A stretch of 64,000 nt of DNA from VAZQ01 sp963841705 (GTDB lineage: Bacteria; Pseudomonadota; Alphaproteobacteria; Rhizobiales; Xanthobacteraceae): NCBI GenBank assembly GCA_963841705.1, contig CAWJDY010000023.1:128927-192926 (forward strand), read 5' to 3'. Of the stretch, positions 43,985 to 53,340 are shown piece after piece. The position numbers and the translations under genes are program-made. The notes under the pieces are model-generated. The model was not told the DNA's origin, made no database searches, and was given only the letters and a program-made list of their open reading frames with translations. Numbering within the stretch: position 1 is the first letter of the stretch; every line of letters starts with the position of its first letter.

Positions 43985-45721
43985 TCAGTCCCAGAGATTC
44001 GCCTTGGCAAGATCAATGAGATCGTCGCCGCGGCCGCCCATGACGGCCTTCAGCATGTAGAGCGTAAATCCCTTGGCCATCTCGACCGTAATGCTGGGCG
44101 GAATGGGAAGCACCAGCCGGCTCACGACCGCATCAACCAGAACCGGTCCGTCGTGAGCCAGGGCATCTGCGATGCCGCTCTCGACATCTCCCGGATCTTC
44201 AAGCCGTATTGCCCGCACGCCGGCGGCTTCCGCCATCGCCGCAAAATTGGGATTCTTGAGCGTGGTGCCGAAATCCAGAAACCCCGTTGACTTCTGCTCG
44301 ATCTCGACGAAGCCGAGCGTACCGTTGTTGAACACGACGACCTTTACCGGCAGGTCGTGCTGGATCAGCGTCAGGAAGTCGCCCATCAGCATCGCAAATC
44401 CGCCATCGCCGGACAACGAGATCACCTGACGTCGCGGAAACGCGCTCTGCGCGCCGATCGCCTGCGGCATCGCGTTGGCCATGGACCCGTGCCAGAACGA
44501 TCCGATCAGCCGCCGCCGGCCGTTCATGGCCAGATATCGCGCCGCCCACACCGTGGGCAGCCCTACGTCGCAGGTGAAGACCGCGTCATCGGATGCGCAA
44601 TCGTTGATGGCCTTGGCAACCTGTTGTGGATGGATCGGCGGCTTGCCGCTCCGACCCACCGCGAGCTCATCGAGGCCTTTGCGCGCCTTGCGATAATGCT
44701 CGCGCGCCCGATCGAGGTGTCTGCTGTCACCCTTCTCCTTCAGGCGTGGCAGAAGCGCCTCGAGCGTCGCGCGCACGTCGCCTACGATGCCAACGTCCAC
44801 CGTTGTCCGCCGCCCAATGACTTCACCGCGTTCGTCGATCTGGGCAATCCGCACGCCTTCCCGGCGAGGGTAGAATTGCCGGTATGGGAAATCGGTCCCC
44901 AGCATCAGCAGGACATCGCAGTCGAACATGGCGTAGTAGCCGGATGAAAACCCGATCAGCCCGGTCATGCCGACGTCGTAGGGATTGTCCCACTCGACAT
45001 GCTCTTTGCCCTTGAGCGCATGGACAATCGGGGCCTTCAGGCAGTGGGCGACAGCGAGCAGCTGCTTGTGCGCGCTTTGGCACCCCGAGCCGCACAGGAT
45101 GGTCACGCGACCGTCGCCGTTCAAAAGCGCGGTCAGTCTGTCGAGATCGGTGTTTGCCGGCAACACTGTCGGCCGAGCCGGGATCAGGCCTGCTTTCTTT
45201 GCCGGCGACGCTGCTTCTGCCGGCTGGAGCGCAACATCGCCGGGCAACACCACCACGGCGACACCGCGTTGCGCCGTCGCTGCATGAATCGCCATCTCCA
45301 AGGTGCGTGGCATCTGGCTGGCGGCTGAGATCAGCTCACAAAAATGACTGCACTCCCTGAACAGTTCCTGCGGGTGGGTCTCCTGAAAATACCCGGAGCC
45401 GATTTCCGCCGACGGGATCTGGGCCGCAATTGCCAGCACCGGCAGGCGCGAGCGGTGGCAGTCGAACAGGCCATTGATGAGATGCAGGTTGCCCGGCCCG
45501 CAGCTGCCGGCACAAACGGCGAGCTCCCCCGTGAGATGGGCCTCCCCGCCCGCGGCAAACGCCGCGACCTCCTCGTGCCGGACATGTATCCATTCGATCT
45601 TGCCCTGACGGCGCAGCGAGTCGGTGAGCCCGTTGAGGCTGTCGCCAACAATGCCGTAAATCCGCTCGACGCCTGCGGCGAGAAGAACCTCAGCAAATTG
45701 ATCCGCTACGGTTCTTGCCAT
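43985..45721 (-). CDS. poxB: Thiamine-diphosphate-dependent pyruvate oxidase/dehydrogenase (PoxB-like)
   Basis: A 578-residue ThDP- and FAD-type enzyme that decarboxylates pyruvate to acetate and CO2, passing electrons to ubiquinone. The N-terminal catalytic glutamate is in HVRHEEVAAFAAGGEA. The ThDP motif GDGGFAMLMGD...VVVFNN is near residues 425-455. CAGSCGPGNLHLINGLFD is the family's typical third motif. AAGGAG precedes the ATG. It starts 18 bp after the LysR gene on the same strand and probably shares its transcript. In E. coli PoxB acts in stationary phase and acid stress. No other ThDP genes are nearby, so acetolactate synthase is less likely. Confidence 0.88.
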   Translation of the reverse strand: MARTVADQFAEVLLAAGVERIYGIVGDSLNGLTDSLRRQGKIEWIHVRHEEVAAFAAGGEAHLTGELAVCAGSCGPGNLHLINGLFDCHRSRLPVLAIAAQIPSAEIGSGYFQETHPQELFRECSHFCELISAASQMPRTLEMAIHAATAQRGVAVVVLPGDVALQPAEAASPAKKAGLIPARPTVLPANTDLDRLTALLNGDGRVTILCGSGCQSAHKQLLAVAHCLKAPIVHALKGKEHVEWDNPYDVGMTGLIGFSSGYYAMFDCDVLLMLGTDFPYRQFYPRREGVRIAQIDERGEVIGRRTTVDVGIVGDVRATLEALLPRLKEKGDSRHLDRAREHYRKARKGLDELAVGRSGKPPIHPQQVAKAINDCASDDAVFTCDVGLPTVWAARYLAMNGRRRLIGSFWHGSMANAMPQAIGAQSAFPRRQVISLSGDGGFAMLMGDFLTLIQHDLPVKVVVFNNGTLGFVEIEQKSTGFLDFGTTLKNPNFAAMAEAAGVRAIRLEDPGDVESGIADALAHDGPVLVDAVVSRLVLPIPPSITVEMAKGFTLYMLKAVMGGRGDDLIDLAKANLWD

Positions 45722-45739
45722 GATGTGTCTCCTTCGGGT

Positions 45740-46648
45740 TCATTCCACCAAGTCCCAGTAAGGACGCCCGCCGAACCGCTCGACAAGGAAGTCGACGAAT
45801 ACGCGCACTTTGAGCGAAAGATGCCTGGTCTCCGGATAGAGCGCGTAGATCGAAATATCGGGAGCCTTGTAGCCCGCGAGGATGGTGGCAAGGCGCCCCT
45901 GCTGGATGTCGGCTCCGGCGATGAAGGTGGGCAGCAGCGCGATGCCGCGCCCCTTCACCGCCGCGTCCCTGAGCACCTCCGCGTTGTTGGTGCACAGCGT
46001 CCAGGGGATCGCAACCCAGTGGTCGCCGTCCGGGCCGGTGAGCTTCCACTGGTTGCCGGTGGCGAGGTGGCCGTAGGTCAGGCACGCGTGCTCGCGCAGC
46101 TCGTTGGGGTGTTGCGGCGTGCCGCGGCGCGCGAGATAGGAAGGACTCGCGCAGATGGCGCGGCGTGCCGGCGCGATCCTGCGCGCGATCATGCTCGATG
46201 ACGGCAAGTCGGCGATGCGCAAGGTGACGTCGAACCCCTCCTGCACGGCATCGATCTGCTGGTCGCTCAGAACCAGCTGGATGCGCAGCTCCGGATATTT
46301 TTCCATGAAATCGGGAACAACTCGCGCGAGGTGCAAGGTGCCAAACGACATCGGAGCGTTCACCCGCAATAGCCCCCGCACCTCGGCTTGCAAGCGCGTG
46401 GCCGCGAGATCGGCTTCCTCCAGGTCGGCGAGGATCGCAAGGCAGCGCTCGTAATAGGCCTGGCCGTTCTCGGTCGGGGTCACGCTGCGGGTGGTGCGGG
46501 AAAGAAGCTGGACCCCTAGCTCTTCCTCGAGCTCGATGACGTGCTTGCTCACGGCTGAGCGCGACAGCCGCAAGTCTCGGGCCGCTGCCGCAAAGCTGTT
46601 GTGCTGCACCACCTTGGTGAAAGCCCGGATGCTCGCGAGCTTGTCCAT
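45740..46648 (-). CDS. LysR-family transcriptional regulator
   Basis: A 302-residue regulator: N-terminal winged helix (FTKVVQHNSFAAAARDLRLS then RSAVSKHVIELEEELGVQLL) and a C-terminal periplasmic-binding-like effector domain. It belongs to the branch that opens MDKLASIRAFTKV. It lies directly upstream of poxB on the same strand with an 18-bp gap, so it probably controls that gene and itself. Effector unknown. Confidence 0.88.
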   Translation of the reverse strand: MDKLASIRAFTKVVQHNSFAAAARDLRLSRSAVSKHVIELEEELGVQLLSRTTRSVTPTENGQAYYERCLAILADLEEADLAATRLQAEVRGLLRVNAPMSFGTLHLARVVPDFMEKYPELRIQLVLSDQQIDAVQEGFDVTLRIADLPSSSMIARRIAPARRAICASPSYLARRGTPQHPNELREHACLTYGHLATGNQWKLTGPDGDHWVAIPWTLCTNNAEVLRDAAVKGRGIALLPTFIAGADIQQGRLATILAGYKAPDISIYALYPETRHLSLKVRVFVDFLVERFGGRPYWDLVE

Positions 46649-46878
46649 GTTCGCCAGGCGCCCTCCTCACGTGTGATTGTCCTCGATTCTCAATCACGAG
46701 CTTTCGTTGTGCAATGCGCTCGGTCAGTGCACGTGCCCCATCGCATTGTTCGTAGGCGATTTGGCAGCGCCGACCTGCGGGCCGCGAAGCAACTCCTGGA
46801 TGAACTGGCCCAGGGCGTCCGCGTCCTCGATTGAATAGGCGCTGCTTTCTTTTTTGGCGTCGATACCCGTTCCGTAGT
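46649..46878. other. Short region with an unassigned open frame
   Basis: On the minus strand, a frame of about 50 codons directly follows the permease stop and ends at 46724 (SAYSIEDADALGQFIQELLR...). It has no ATG, GTG or TTG start and no recognised family. It could be a remnant or a non-standard start. I do not call it a gene. Confidence 0.3.
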
Positions 46879-48102
46879 TCAGCCGCCGAAGATGACGCTT
46901 CGGAAGCGGTGCAAAGCGAAGCCGAAATAGACAGCGCCAATGACCGCCGTCGCCAAGATCCGCGGCCAGACAATGGAGAAATCCGCGCCGCGATAGAGCA
47001 CATCCTGGGCGAAGATCACGAAATGCGGCGTCGGGCTGATGATCTGCATCAGATACTGAAGCCAGACCGGCATGCTTTCCATCGGCGTCGTGCCTCCGGA
47101 AAGCAGCATCATGACCAACAGCACCGGGATCGCCAGCAGCCCGAACTGGCCCATTGTAGCCGCGACCGTGCCGAGAAGAATGCCAAGCGCCGCGACCGTG
47201 AAGACATAAACGCAGGAGCCGCCGAGAAACAGCAGGGTCGATCCGGCGATCGGCACCTGCAGCCACCACTGCACGACGAGCAGCAATGACAGCTCGGCGG
47301 CAGCTAGGATGACGATGCCGTTGGCCAGGATCTTCGAGAGCATGATCTCGGCCGGAACCACAGGCATGACGAGGAGATGCTCGACCGTGCCCCGCTCACG
47401 CTCGCGGATGAGCGCCGCGCCGGTCAGGATCACGGTCAGCATGGTGAGATTGTTGATCACCTGCATCACCGAGGAGAACCAGCTCGACTTGAGGTTCGGG
47501 TTGAACTTTGCGCGCGTGACTATCTTGACCGGCACGCCCATCAGTCCTTCGCGTCCGGTGATGAACTCTGTGACGTAGTTGACGATCACGTTCTCGATAT
47601 ACGTCATGCCATTGAACGCCTGGGCCACGGCGGTGGCATTTACGTTGATTTGAACCGAGGGCTGCCGCCCCGAGAGAATATCCTCCTGAAATTTTGGGGG
47701 TATCTCGATGACGAAGACAAAGCGTTCCGAATCCATCGATGCATCGATCTCGGTCGCGGCGATCTCCACTGCGGGCTTGAACGTGGGCGGAGTGAGGCCG
47801 TCCGCAATTCGGCGCGACAGGTCGGAATGGTCTTCATCGACTACTGCGACGGCAAGGTTGGTAGCTTCTGTCGAGGCACCGGTAGCAACGGCATAGATGG
47901 CGATGGTGAAAGTATAGGCGACAAGCACCGGCATGATGCGGTCCGCGCGGATGCTTCGCATCTCCTTGATCATCAACCGATAGATGTTGACGAGATGCCC
48001 ACCAAGGCTGGCGAATCGCTTGGCCTTGGGCCGCTGCGGCGTCGCTTCCGCTTGCGACGGCGGGGGCTTCCGTGCCGTTGCTGCCTGGCTCGCCGCCGTC
48101 AT
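46879..48102 (-). CDS. ABC-2 type permease of the HlyD/RbbA export operon (YhhJ-like)
   Basis: A 407-residue permease. ATG 48102 lies 1 bp after the RbbA-like stop (TGAGATG), behind GCAGGAGGCC. A cytoplasmic lead of about 45 residues is followed by the first span (IMPVLVAYTFTIAIYAVATG). Then come a large extracytoplasmic loop and five C-terminal spans, with the ABC-2 signature LIRERERGTVEHLLVMPV. With the fused permease of the upstream gene it would form the export channel. It is the last gene of a three-gene operon. Confidence 0.87.
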   Translation of the reverse strand: MTAASQAATARKPPPSQAEATPQRPKAKRFASLGGHLVNIYRLMIKEMRSIRADRIMPVLVAYTFTIAIYAVATGASTEATNLAVAVVDEDHSDLSRRIADGLTPPTFKPAVEIAATEIDASMDSERFVFVIEIPPKFQEDILSGRQPSVQINVNATAVAQAFNGMTYIENVIVNYVTEFITGREGLMGVPVKIVTRAKFNPNLKSSWFSSVMQVINNLTMLTVILTGAALIRERERGTVEHLLVMPVVPAEIMLSKILANGIVILAAAELSLLLVVQWWLQVPIAGSTLLFLGGSCVYVFTVAALGILLGTVAATMGQFGLLAIPVLLVMMLLSGGTTPMESMPVWLQYLMQIISPTPHFVIFAQDVLYRGADFSIVWPRILATAVIGAVYFGFALHRFRSVIFGG

Positions 48103-48103
48103 C

Positions 48104-50854
48104 TCAGGCCTCCTGCTTCTGCAGCAGCAGCTGCGCGGCAATGAGATAGATCAGCGCAAAGGCCACAAGGACCAGCATGTTGATCCACAGGTCGGAAAGG
48201 CCGAGCGACTTGTCGAAGGCGCCGACGCTGATGGGCTGGAACCAGGCCGCGGGAAACGTCAGACCAATGAACCTGCCCTGGCCAGAAAGGGAGGACACGG
48301 GCACGAGCAGACCGGAAAAGTTCACCGCGGGGATGACGGACAGAACGGCGCTGGCGAAGACTGCCGATACCTGCGTCTGGGTAAAGGTCGAGACGAGTTG
48401 CCCAAAACCGGTGGTCGAGAATACGTACAGCAGCGTCCCGAGCGCGAGGGCGCCGAAAGACCCTTTGACCGGCACGTGGAACACAAGCAGCGACATCAGT
48501 AGCAGGAGGGTGAACGTCAACATTCCGACGGCGACGTACGGGACCTGCTTGCCCACCAGGAACTCGAACTTGGTGATGGGCGTCGAGCGAAAATTGGCGA
48601 TCGACCCGGTTTCCTTCTCTAGCACCACAGCGGTGGCCGACATGATGACCGGGACCAGGATCAGCATCATCACGATGACACTCGGAACCATGGCGAACAC
48701 GCTCTTGAAGCCCTGGTTGTAGCGGAACCGATTTTCCACATTGAGGCCGCCAAGGTAGACGTTGGACGCGATGTTGGGGCCGAGGCGCTCGACCGCGAGA
48801 TCCTTCGCATATTTCAGGGCCAGGCCCGTGACGTAGCCTTTCGCGGTTTCGCCGCGGAACGGCATGGCGCCGTCGATCCAGATACCAATCTCGGGCGGAT
48901 GCAGGCTTGCGAGATCGCGGCCGAAGCCGGAGGGAATTTCAACCACGACTGCCAGCTCTCCGCTTCTCAAGCGTTGCTCCATCTCCGCCGTGGAGCTGAT
49001 CGGACGCTGTTCGGAGAAATAATGAGAGCCGGAGAAGCTCTCGAGCAGTCGGCGACTTTCCGGGGTCCGGTCCTGGTCAAACGCCGCGTACTTGAGATTC
49101 TCGACGTCGAAGGTGATGCCATAGCCGAAGGCCAACATCAGAATGACAGGACCGACGAACGCGAACGCCAGCCGAATGGGATCGCGCAGCAGCTCCATGG
49201 TTTCGCGCCGGGCATAAGCCCACAGTCGTCCGGGATCGAAGCGCTTGGAACCACGCGATGGGACGCTCGTGGGCGCCGATGCCGCTGGTTGTGGCGCCTC
49301 GGCCTTCTTTGTCTTGTCGGTTCCGCTTGCTTCCTCCAGATAGCTGATGAAGGCGTCCTCGAGAGAAGCGCTGCCGCGCTTCTTGACGAGCTCCTTGGGA
49401 GTGTCGACCGCGAGCACCCTGCCTCGATGCATCAACGAAATACGGTCGCAACGCTCGGCCTCGTTCATGAAGTGGGTCGAGAGGAAGATGGTGACCCCAT
49501 CCTTGCGGGAGAGGTCGATCAGCGTGCGCCAGAAAGCGTCGCGCGCGACCGGATCCACGCCCGAGGTTGGCTCGTCGAGGATGAGGATGGGCGGGCGGTG
49601 CAGCACTGCCACGGCAAGTTGCAGCCGCTGCTTGACGCCAAGCGGCAGACTCTCCGGCTTCGCGTCAGCCACATTTTTCAGATCGTAGCGATCGAGCAGC
49701 TCTTTGATCCGGCCTTCGACCTCATTCGCCGGCAGATGGTAGAGTCGCGCATGCAGATCGAGATTCTGCCGCACCGTGAGCTCGTTGTAGAGGGAAAACG
49801 CCTGCGACATGTAGCCGACGTTGCGGCGCGCCTCCATGTCGTCGGCGCCCATCGGCTTTCCGAACAATTTCGCCGAGCCTTCTGTCGTCGGGAGAAGACC
49901 CGTCATCATCTTCATGGTTGTTGTTTTTCCGCAGCCGTTCGAGCCGAGGAAGCCGAAGATTTCGCCGCGCCCGATGCTAAAGCTCACGTGATCGACCGCA
50001 ACGAAATCGCCAAAGCGGCGGGTGAGCCCATCCGCCTCGATCGCCGGGGTCTTGTCGTCGCTGACCGCGCGCGGCCGTACGATGACCTCCTGATGCTGGG
50101 CTCGCTTTTCCGGTGGAAGCAGGGCGATGAAGGCGTCGTCCAGCGTGGTTTTTTGCGCTTTGGCGAGGATCTCCTTCGGCGGGCCATGCGCAATGACCTT
50201 GCCCTCGTCCATCGCGGCCAGCCAGTCGAACCGGCTCGCTTCGTCCATGTAGGCGGTTGCGACGATCACGCTCATGCGCGGACGCCGGGCGCGGATCGAA
50301 TCGATCAACTCCCAGAACTGCCGGCGCGAGAGCGGATCGACGCCCGTCGTTGGCTCATCGAGAACAAGGAGATCAGGATCGTGCATCAGCGAGCAACAGA
50401 GGCTGACTTTCTGCTTCATGCCGCCTGACAGCTTGCCGCACGGGCGGCTTGCGAACGGATCGAGCCCGGTCGCGGGCAAGAGCTGGTCGATGCGTGCTCT
50501 CCGCTCGGCTGCGCCCTGCCCGAACAAGCGGCCGAAGAAGTCGATGTTGTCAAAAACGCTGAGTGTGGGATAAAGATTGCGGCCGAGCCCTTGCGGCATG
50601 TAGGCGATGCGGCCGTAACTCGCCTGGCGATGGGTGCCATCCGCCATGTTTCCGTCGAGCACAATGACGTTGCCGGTCTGGATCTTGCGGACGCCGGACA
50701 CCAGCGCGAGCAACGTGGACTTGCCCACGCCGTCCGGGCCGATCATCCCGACCATGCATTGGGCAGGGATATCGAGCGTGAGGTCGTTGAGCGCGAGCGT
50801 TTTTCCGTAGCGGTGGCTCACCCGCTCGAGCTTGGCGACAACAGGGTTAGTCAT
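48104..50854 (-). CDS. rbbA: RbbA-like fusion: two ABC ATPases plus ABC-2 permease
   Basis: A 916-residue protein. ATPase 1 has Walker A GPDGVGKST, signature LSGGMKQKVSL and Walker B LLVLDEPTTGVDP. ATPase 2 (from about residue 285) has GSNGCGKTT, a degenerate signature LPLGVKQRLQLA and ILILDEPTSGVDP. From about residue 540 an ABC-2 permease follows, with spans such as LAFAFVGPVILMLAFGYGI. The same order occurs in E. coli RbbA/YhiH. ATG 50854 overlaps the HlyD stop by 4 bp. RbbA was described as a ribosome-associated ATPase, but gene context here and elsewhere points to export. Substrate unknown. Confidence 0.9.
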   Translation of the reverse strand: MTNPVVAKLERVSHRYGKTLALNDLTLDIPAQCMVGMIGPDGVGKSTLLALVSGVRKIQTGNVIVLDGNMADGTHRQASYGRIAYMPQGLGRNLYPTLSVFDNIDFFGRLFGQGAAERRARIDQLLPATGLDPFASRPCGKLSGGMKQKVSLCCSLMHDPDLLVLDEPTTGVDPLSRRQFWELIDSIRARRPRMSVIVATAYMDEASRFDWLAAMDEGKVIAHGPPKEILAKAQKTTLDDAFIALLPPEKRAQHQEVIVRPRAVSDDKTPAIEADGLTRRFGDFVAVDHVSFSIGRGEIFGFLGSNGCGKTTTMKMMTGLLPTTEGSAKLFGKPMGADDMEARRNVGYMSQAFSLYNELTVRQNLDLHARLYHLPANEVEGRIKELLDRYDLKNVADAKPESLPLGVKQRLQLAVAVLHRPPILILDEPTSGVDPVARDAFWRTLIDLSRKDGVTIFLSTHFMNEAERCDRISLMHRGRVLAVDTPKELVKKRGSASLEDAFISYLEEASGTDKTKKAEAPQPAASAPTSVPSRGSKRFDPGRLWAYARRETMELLRDPIRLAFAFVGPVILMLAFGYGITFDVENLKYAAFDQDRTPESRRLLESFSGSHYFSEQRPISSTAEMEQRLRSGELAVVVEIPSGFGRDLASLHPPEIGIWIDGAMPFRGETAKGYVTGLALKYAKDLAVERLGPNIASNVYLGGLNVENRFRYNQGFKSVFAMVPSVIVMMLILVPVIMSATAVVLEKETGSIANFRSTPITKFEFLVGKQVPYVAVGMLTFTLLLLMSLLVFHVPVKGSFGALALGTLLYVFSTTGFGQLVSTFTQTQVSAVFASAVLSVIPAVNFSGLLVPVSSLSGQGRFIGLTFPAAWFQPISVGAFDKSLGLSDLWINMLVLVAFALIYLIAAQLLLQKQEA

Positions 50855-51942
50855 TGCGGAAGCTTCACCACGAGTTCCTCGGGCCAATTGATTTTGGGAT
50901 CGGTGCGGACGAAGCCGAGCCCGCGGACGCCAGTTTTCACAAACCGATGGTATTTATCCAGGACCTTGGGATCGCCCTGGAGCTTGACGCGGAACATCAG
51001 TTTCTGCCGCTCCTCTGCGGTCTCGACGCTCTTTGGCGTGAACTGGGCGTCGGTCGCGACGAAGCTGATCGTTGCGGGAATGACGTATTGGGGGATCGGA
51101 TCGGCGATCACGCGCGCCTCATCGCCAAGCGTGAGCTTGCCGGCGTCATCTGCGGGCAGATAGACCGTCATATACACGTCGTTGAGATCGAGAATGGTCA
51201 GAACCCGCTGACCTGCAGCAACGACCTCGCCGGCGCGGGCGAGCCGGTATTGCACGCGGCCGCTCCGGGGCGAGACGAGCACCAGATCGACCAGAACCGA
51301 CTGCAGCTGTTCGACTTCGGCCTCGGCTGCCTTGATCGCGGCCTCGGCCTGATCGCGCTGCGCCTGGGCCGCAACATACATGGCCTCGGCCAATTCGAAC
51401 TTGTCGCGCCGCTGGTCCACAATCTGCACTGGTATATTCCCGTGTTCCACGAGAAGCTTCCCGCGCTCATAATCGGTTCTGGTAAAATCCAGGTCGCTCT
51501 TGCGCTGGGCGATGAGCGCGACAGCTTCCGCCAATGCCTGTTTGGCCTTCAGCACCTGTGCCTGTGCCCCCCTCAGCTGGGCTTCGGTTTCGGGCGACGA
51601 GATAGTGGCGACGACCTGTCCAGCCGTGACCTCGTCGCCTTCATTGACGGTCAGCGTCGCCAGCCGGCCCGGGTATTTCGCCGCGACGTCGACCTCGGTG
51701 GCTTCAATTCGGCCATTCGTTTTTACGATCCCCTCGGGCATATCGCGGCCGCGCAAGCGCGCGATCAGGGTTTCCGCCGCTGTCCGGGCCCGTTCGACAG
51801 GGCTCCGCTGCGCCGATTGGGCCTGCGCAGCAGGAATAAACGGGCCGCCTCCTGGCAATCCTACCGTCGCTCCCGAGATGAACAGGACCCCAGAAATAAA
51901 AGCGGACGCCGAAAGAACGGCGCTGAACGGGCGAGCAGACAT
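50851..51942 (-). CDS. HlyD-family adaptor of ABC export operon (YhiI-like)
   Basis: A 363-residue adaptor with an N-terminal signal or anchor (FSAVLSASAFISGVLFISG). Lipoyl parts are KYPGRLATLTVNEGDEVTAG and LVSPRSGRVQYRLARAGEVV, separated by a coiled hairpin of about 115 residues rich in Ala, Gln and Glu. A beta-barrel domain follows. AGGGAGACC precedes the ATG. It is first in the adaptor, RbbA, permease operon (4-bp overlap with RbbA) and is divergent from the MarR gene, the usual arrangement for a repressed export system. Confidence 0.9.
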   Translation of the reverse strand: MSARPFSAVLSASAFISGVLFISGATVGLPGGGPFIPAAQAQSAQRSPVERARTAAETLIARLRGRDMPEGIVKTNGRIEATEVDVAAKYPGRLATLTVNEGDEVTAGQVVATISSPETEAQLRGAQAQVLKAKQALAEAVALIAQRKSDLDFTRTDYERGKLLVEHGNIPVQIVDQRRDKFELAEAMYVAAQAQRDQAEAAIKAAEAEVEQLQSVLVDLVLVSPRSGRVQYRLARAGEVVAAGQRVLTILDLNDVYMTVYLPADDAGKLTLGDEARVIADPIPQYVIPATISFVATDAQFTPKSVETAEERQKLMFRVKLQGDPKVLDKYHRFVKTGVRGLGFVRTDPKINWPEELVVKLPQ

Positions 51943-52229
51943 TTAAGGTCTCCCTTGGGCTGTGCGCTTCCCAAATTTTAGTCCAACGCGAGACTCGGTC
52001 AGAGCTTCTTCCACCAAAACGAGCCTAATCCTCGCACGCCAGCAAGCGCTGCAGCGTGAGACGAAATAATTCGTTGGGATATCCTATACCAAGACCTTGC
52101 CGTCCGCAGCCGAAATGGCGCCAAGCGATATCCGGGTATTGGCGCGATGGCTCCAGTGGTACGCCCTTAGGGTCGGCGGGTGGGTCTCGGTCTCACTATC
52201 GTCTGATCACAGTCCATCGTCGGTTGCGC
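51943..52229. other. Divergent intergenic region (left part)
   Basis: Between the HlyD-type gene and the marR promoter. It should contain the operon promoter on the minus strand. I find no further gene; open frames here are not family-like. Confidence 0.4.
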
Positions 52230-52275
52230 TTGACATGGCCACGGCCGGGAACCCTATATAGGTGCATATACTCTT
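52230..52275 (+). promoter_or_regulatory. Candidate marR promoter and operator
   Basis: TTGACA at 52230-52235 and TATATA at 52255-52260 with a 19-bp spacer give a plausible though long promoter. The -10 overlaps ATAGGTGCATATACTCTT (52258-52275), which recurs once more at 52798 with a single mismatch. AT-rich sites of this kind are typical MarR operators, and the site lies 20 bp before the marR start. Confidence 0.5.
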
Positions 52276-52295
52276 ATATCGGCAGGAGGCCACCC

Positions 52296-52758
52296 GTGTC
52301 TTTCGAGATCCCGCCTGGACTGGAGGATTGCAATTGCTTTACAGTTCGCTCCGCGGCGCGACACGTCAGCCAGCTCTACGACCAGTGCATCGCCGCGGCC
52401 GACCTGCGTGCCACGCAGTTCTCCGTCCTGATCAAGCTGAAGCGAAAAGGGCCGCTGACGATCAACGCGCTGGCCGAAGACATTGGTGATGGATCGCACC
52501 ACGCTGGGTCGCAACATCGTGCCGCTCGAACGCGACGGTCTGATCAAGACGATACCTGCGGCCAAAGACCGGCGAGCCAAGGAGGTGCACCTGACCAAGT
52601 CCGGCGAGAGGCGCTTGCAGACCGCGTTGGAAGGATGGTCGCGGGCGCAACAGCAGTTCGAACGCAAGTTCGGCTCCGAACGCGCGGCTGAAATGCGAAA
52701 GCTGCTGCGGGCAGTCGTTGCAAGCGAGCTCAGCCCCGCCCTCCCCTCGCACCCATAA
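52296..52758 (+). pseudogene. MarR-family regulator with a one-base frameshift
   Basis: GTG 52296 is preceded by AGGAGG. Frame 1 encodes the dimer and DNA-binding start (FTVRSAARHVSQLYDQCIAA, TQFSVLIKLKRKGPLTINAL, AEDI). At about 52482 the reading GACATTGGTGATGGATCG shifts. With one G removed (ATTGTGATG) the protein continues as VMDRTTLGRNIVPLERDGLI, then KDRRAKEVHLTKSGERRL, the recognition helix and wing of MarR. The restored protein would be about 153 residues. As read, no functional repressor is made, so the divergent export operon could be constitutive. An error in a run of Gs is also possible. Confidence 0.82.
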
Positions 52759-52797
52759 GGAGATGCAGACTCAGATAAACGGTACTTTATCGACCAA

Positions 52798-52815
52798 ATA
52801 GGCGCATATACTCTT
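52798..52815 (+). repeat. Second copy of the 18-bp marR site
   Basis: ATAGGCGCATATACTCTT at 52798-52815 matches 52258-52275 in 17 of 18 positions. It lies 40 bp after the marR stop, so the gene is bracketed by direct copies 540 bp apart. No gene with a clear start follows it closely. Confidence 0.6.
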
Positions 52816-53046
52816 CTCTGCGGTTTTGACCGGATTTCATGCCGGCTCCTGCGCCCAAACACCCTATGCGCGGGAAATTCTTTCTCGCGCTCGTCATCTT
52901 CACAATTCTGGAGGATAACCAAGTATACACGAGTCCCTGTTGTCAACGACTTTTTGGTTATTGCTTTCGGCTTGTTTTTAAATCGCTGCAAGGAGGCAGA
53001 AAACCGGACACCGCGTGTGCTCCCGACACAAATTTCGCTTGATATC

Positions 53047-53075
53047 TTGACATTCTAACAAAACTCTGCTATGAG
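53047..53075 (+). promoter_or_regulatory. Strong sigma-70-like promoter
   Basis: TTGACA (53047-53052), a 17-bp spacer and TATGAG (53070-53075) closely match the vegetative consensus. Transcription would start near 53082 and run toward the short DUF5681-like frame at 53206, with no full gene in between. Confidence 0.5.
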
Positions 53076-53205
53076 TTGCTAATCTCAGAAAGTTGTGAGA
53101 GAAGCCCGCGTCCCAAGTTCGCGCTCGGGCATTATGTTTGGCGCATTTTGTTTGGCCAATCGTCCGTCTGCTGTCGTCCCGCTTCGCAAAAGGGGGGATG
53201 GGTGC

Positions 53206-53340
53206 ATGCAGTTTCAAAAAGGCCAAAGCGGCAACGCGGCGGGCCGACGCGCTAATCGCGAAACAGGGGCGATCCATGCGACTGCAGGAGATGATCGAGC
53301 TGGGACGCGCCGATGCGAACGACGACTACATCATCTTTAG
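53206..53340 (+). pseudogene. DUF5681-like N-terminal fragment
   Basis: ATG 53206, behind a GGGGGGAT stretch, encodes MQFQKGQSGNAAGRRANRET and stops after 44 codons. The FxKGxSGNPxGR start is the mark of DUF5681 proteins found in phage-related and gene-transfer regions. A neighbouring frame continues RLQEMIELGRADANDDYI, which suggests an early frameshift in a longer gene. Confidence 0.4.

Noticed and set aside
46724..46878. Open frame after the permease (SAYSIEDADALGQ...)
   Set aside because: No usable start codon and no recognised family; left as an unassigned stretch.
48899..50428. 509-residue plus-strand frame opposite RbbA
   Set aside because: Shadow frame; the minus strand has both ATPase domains intact.
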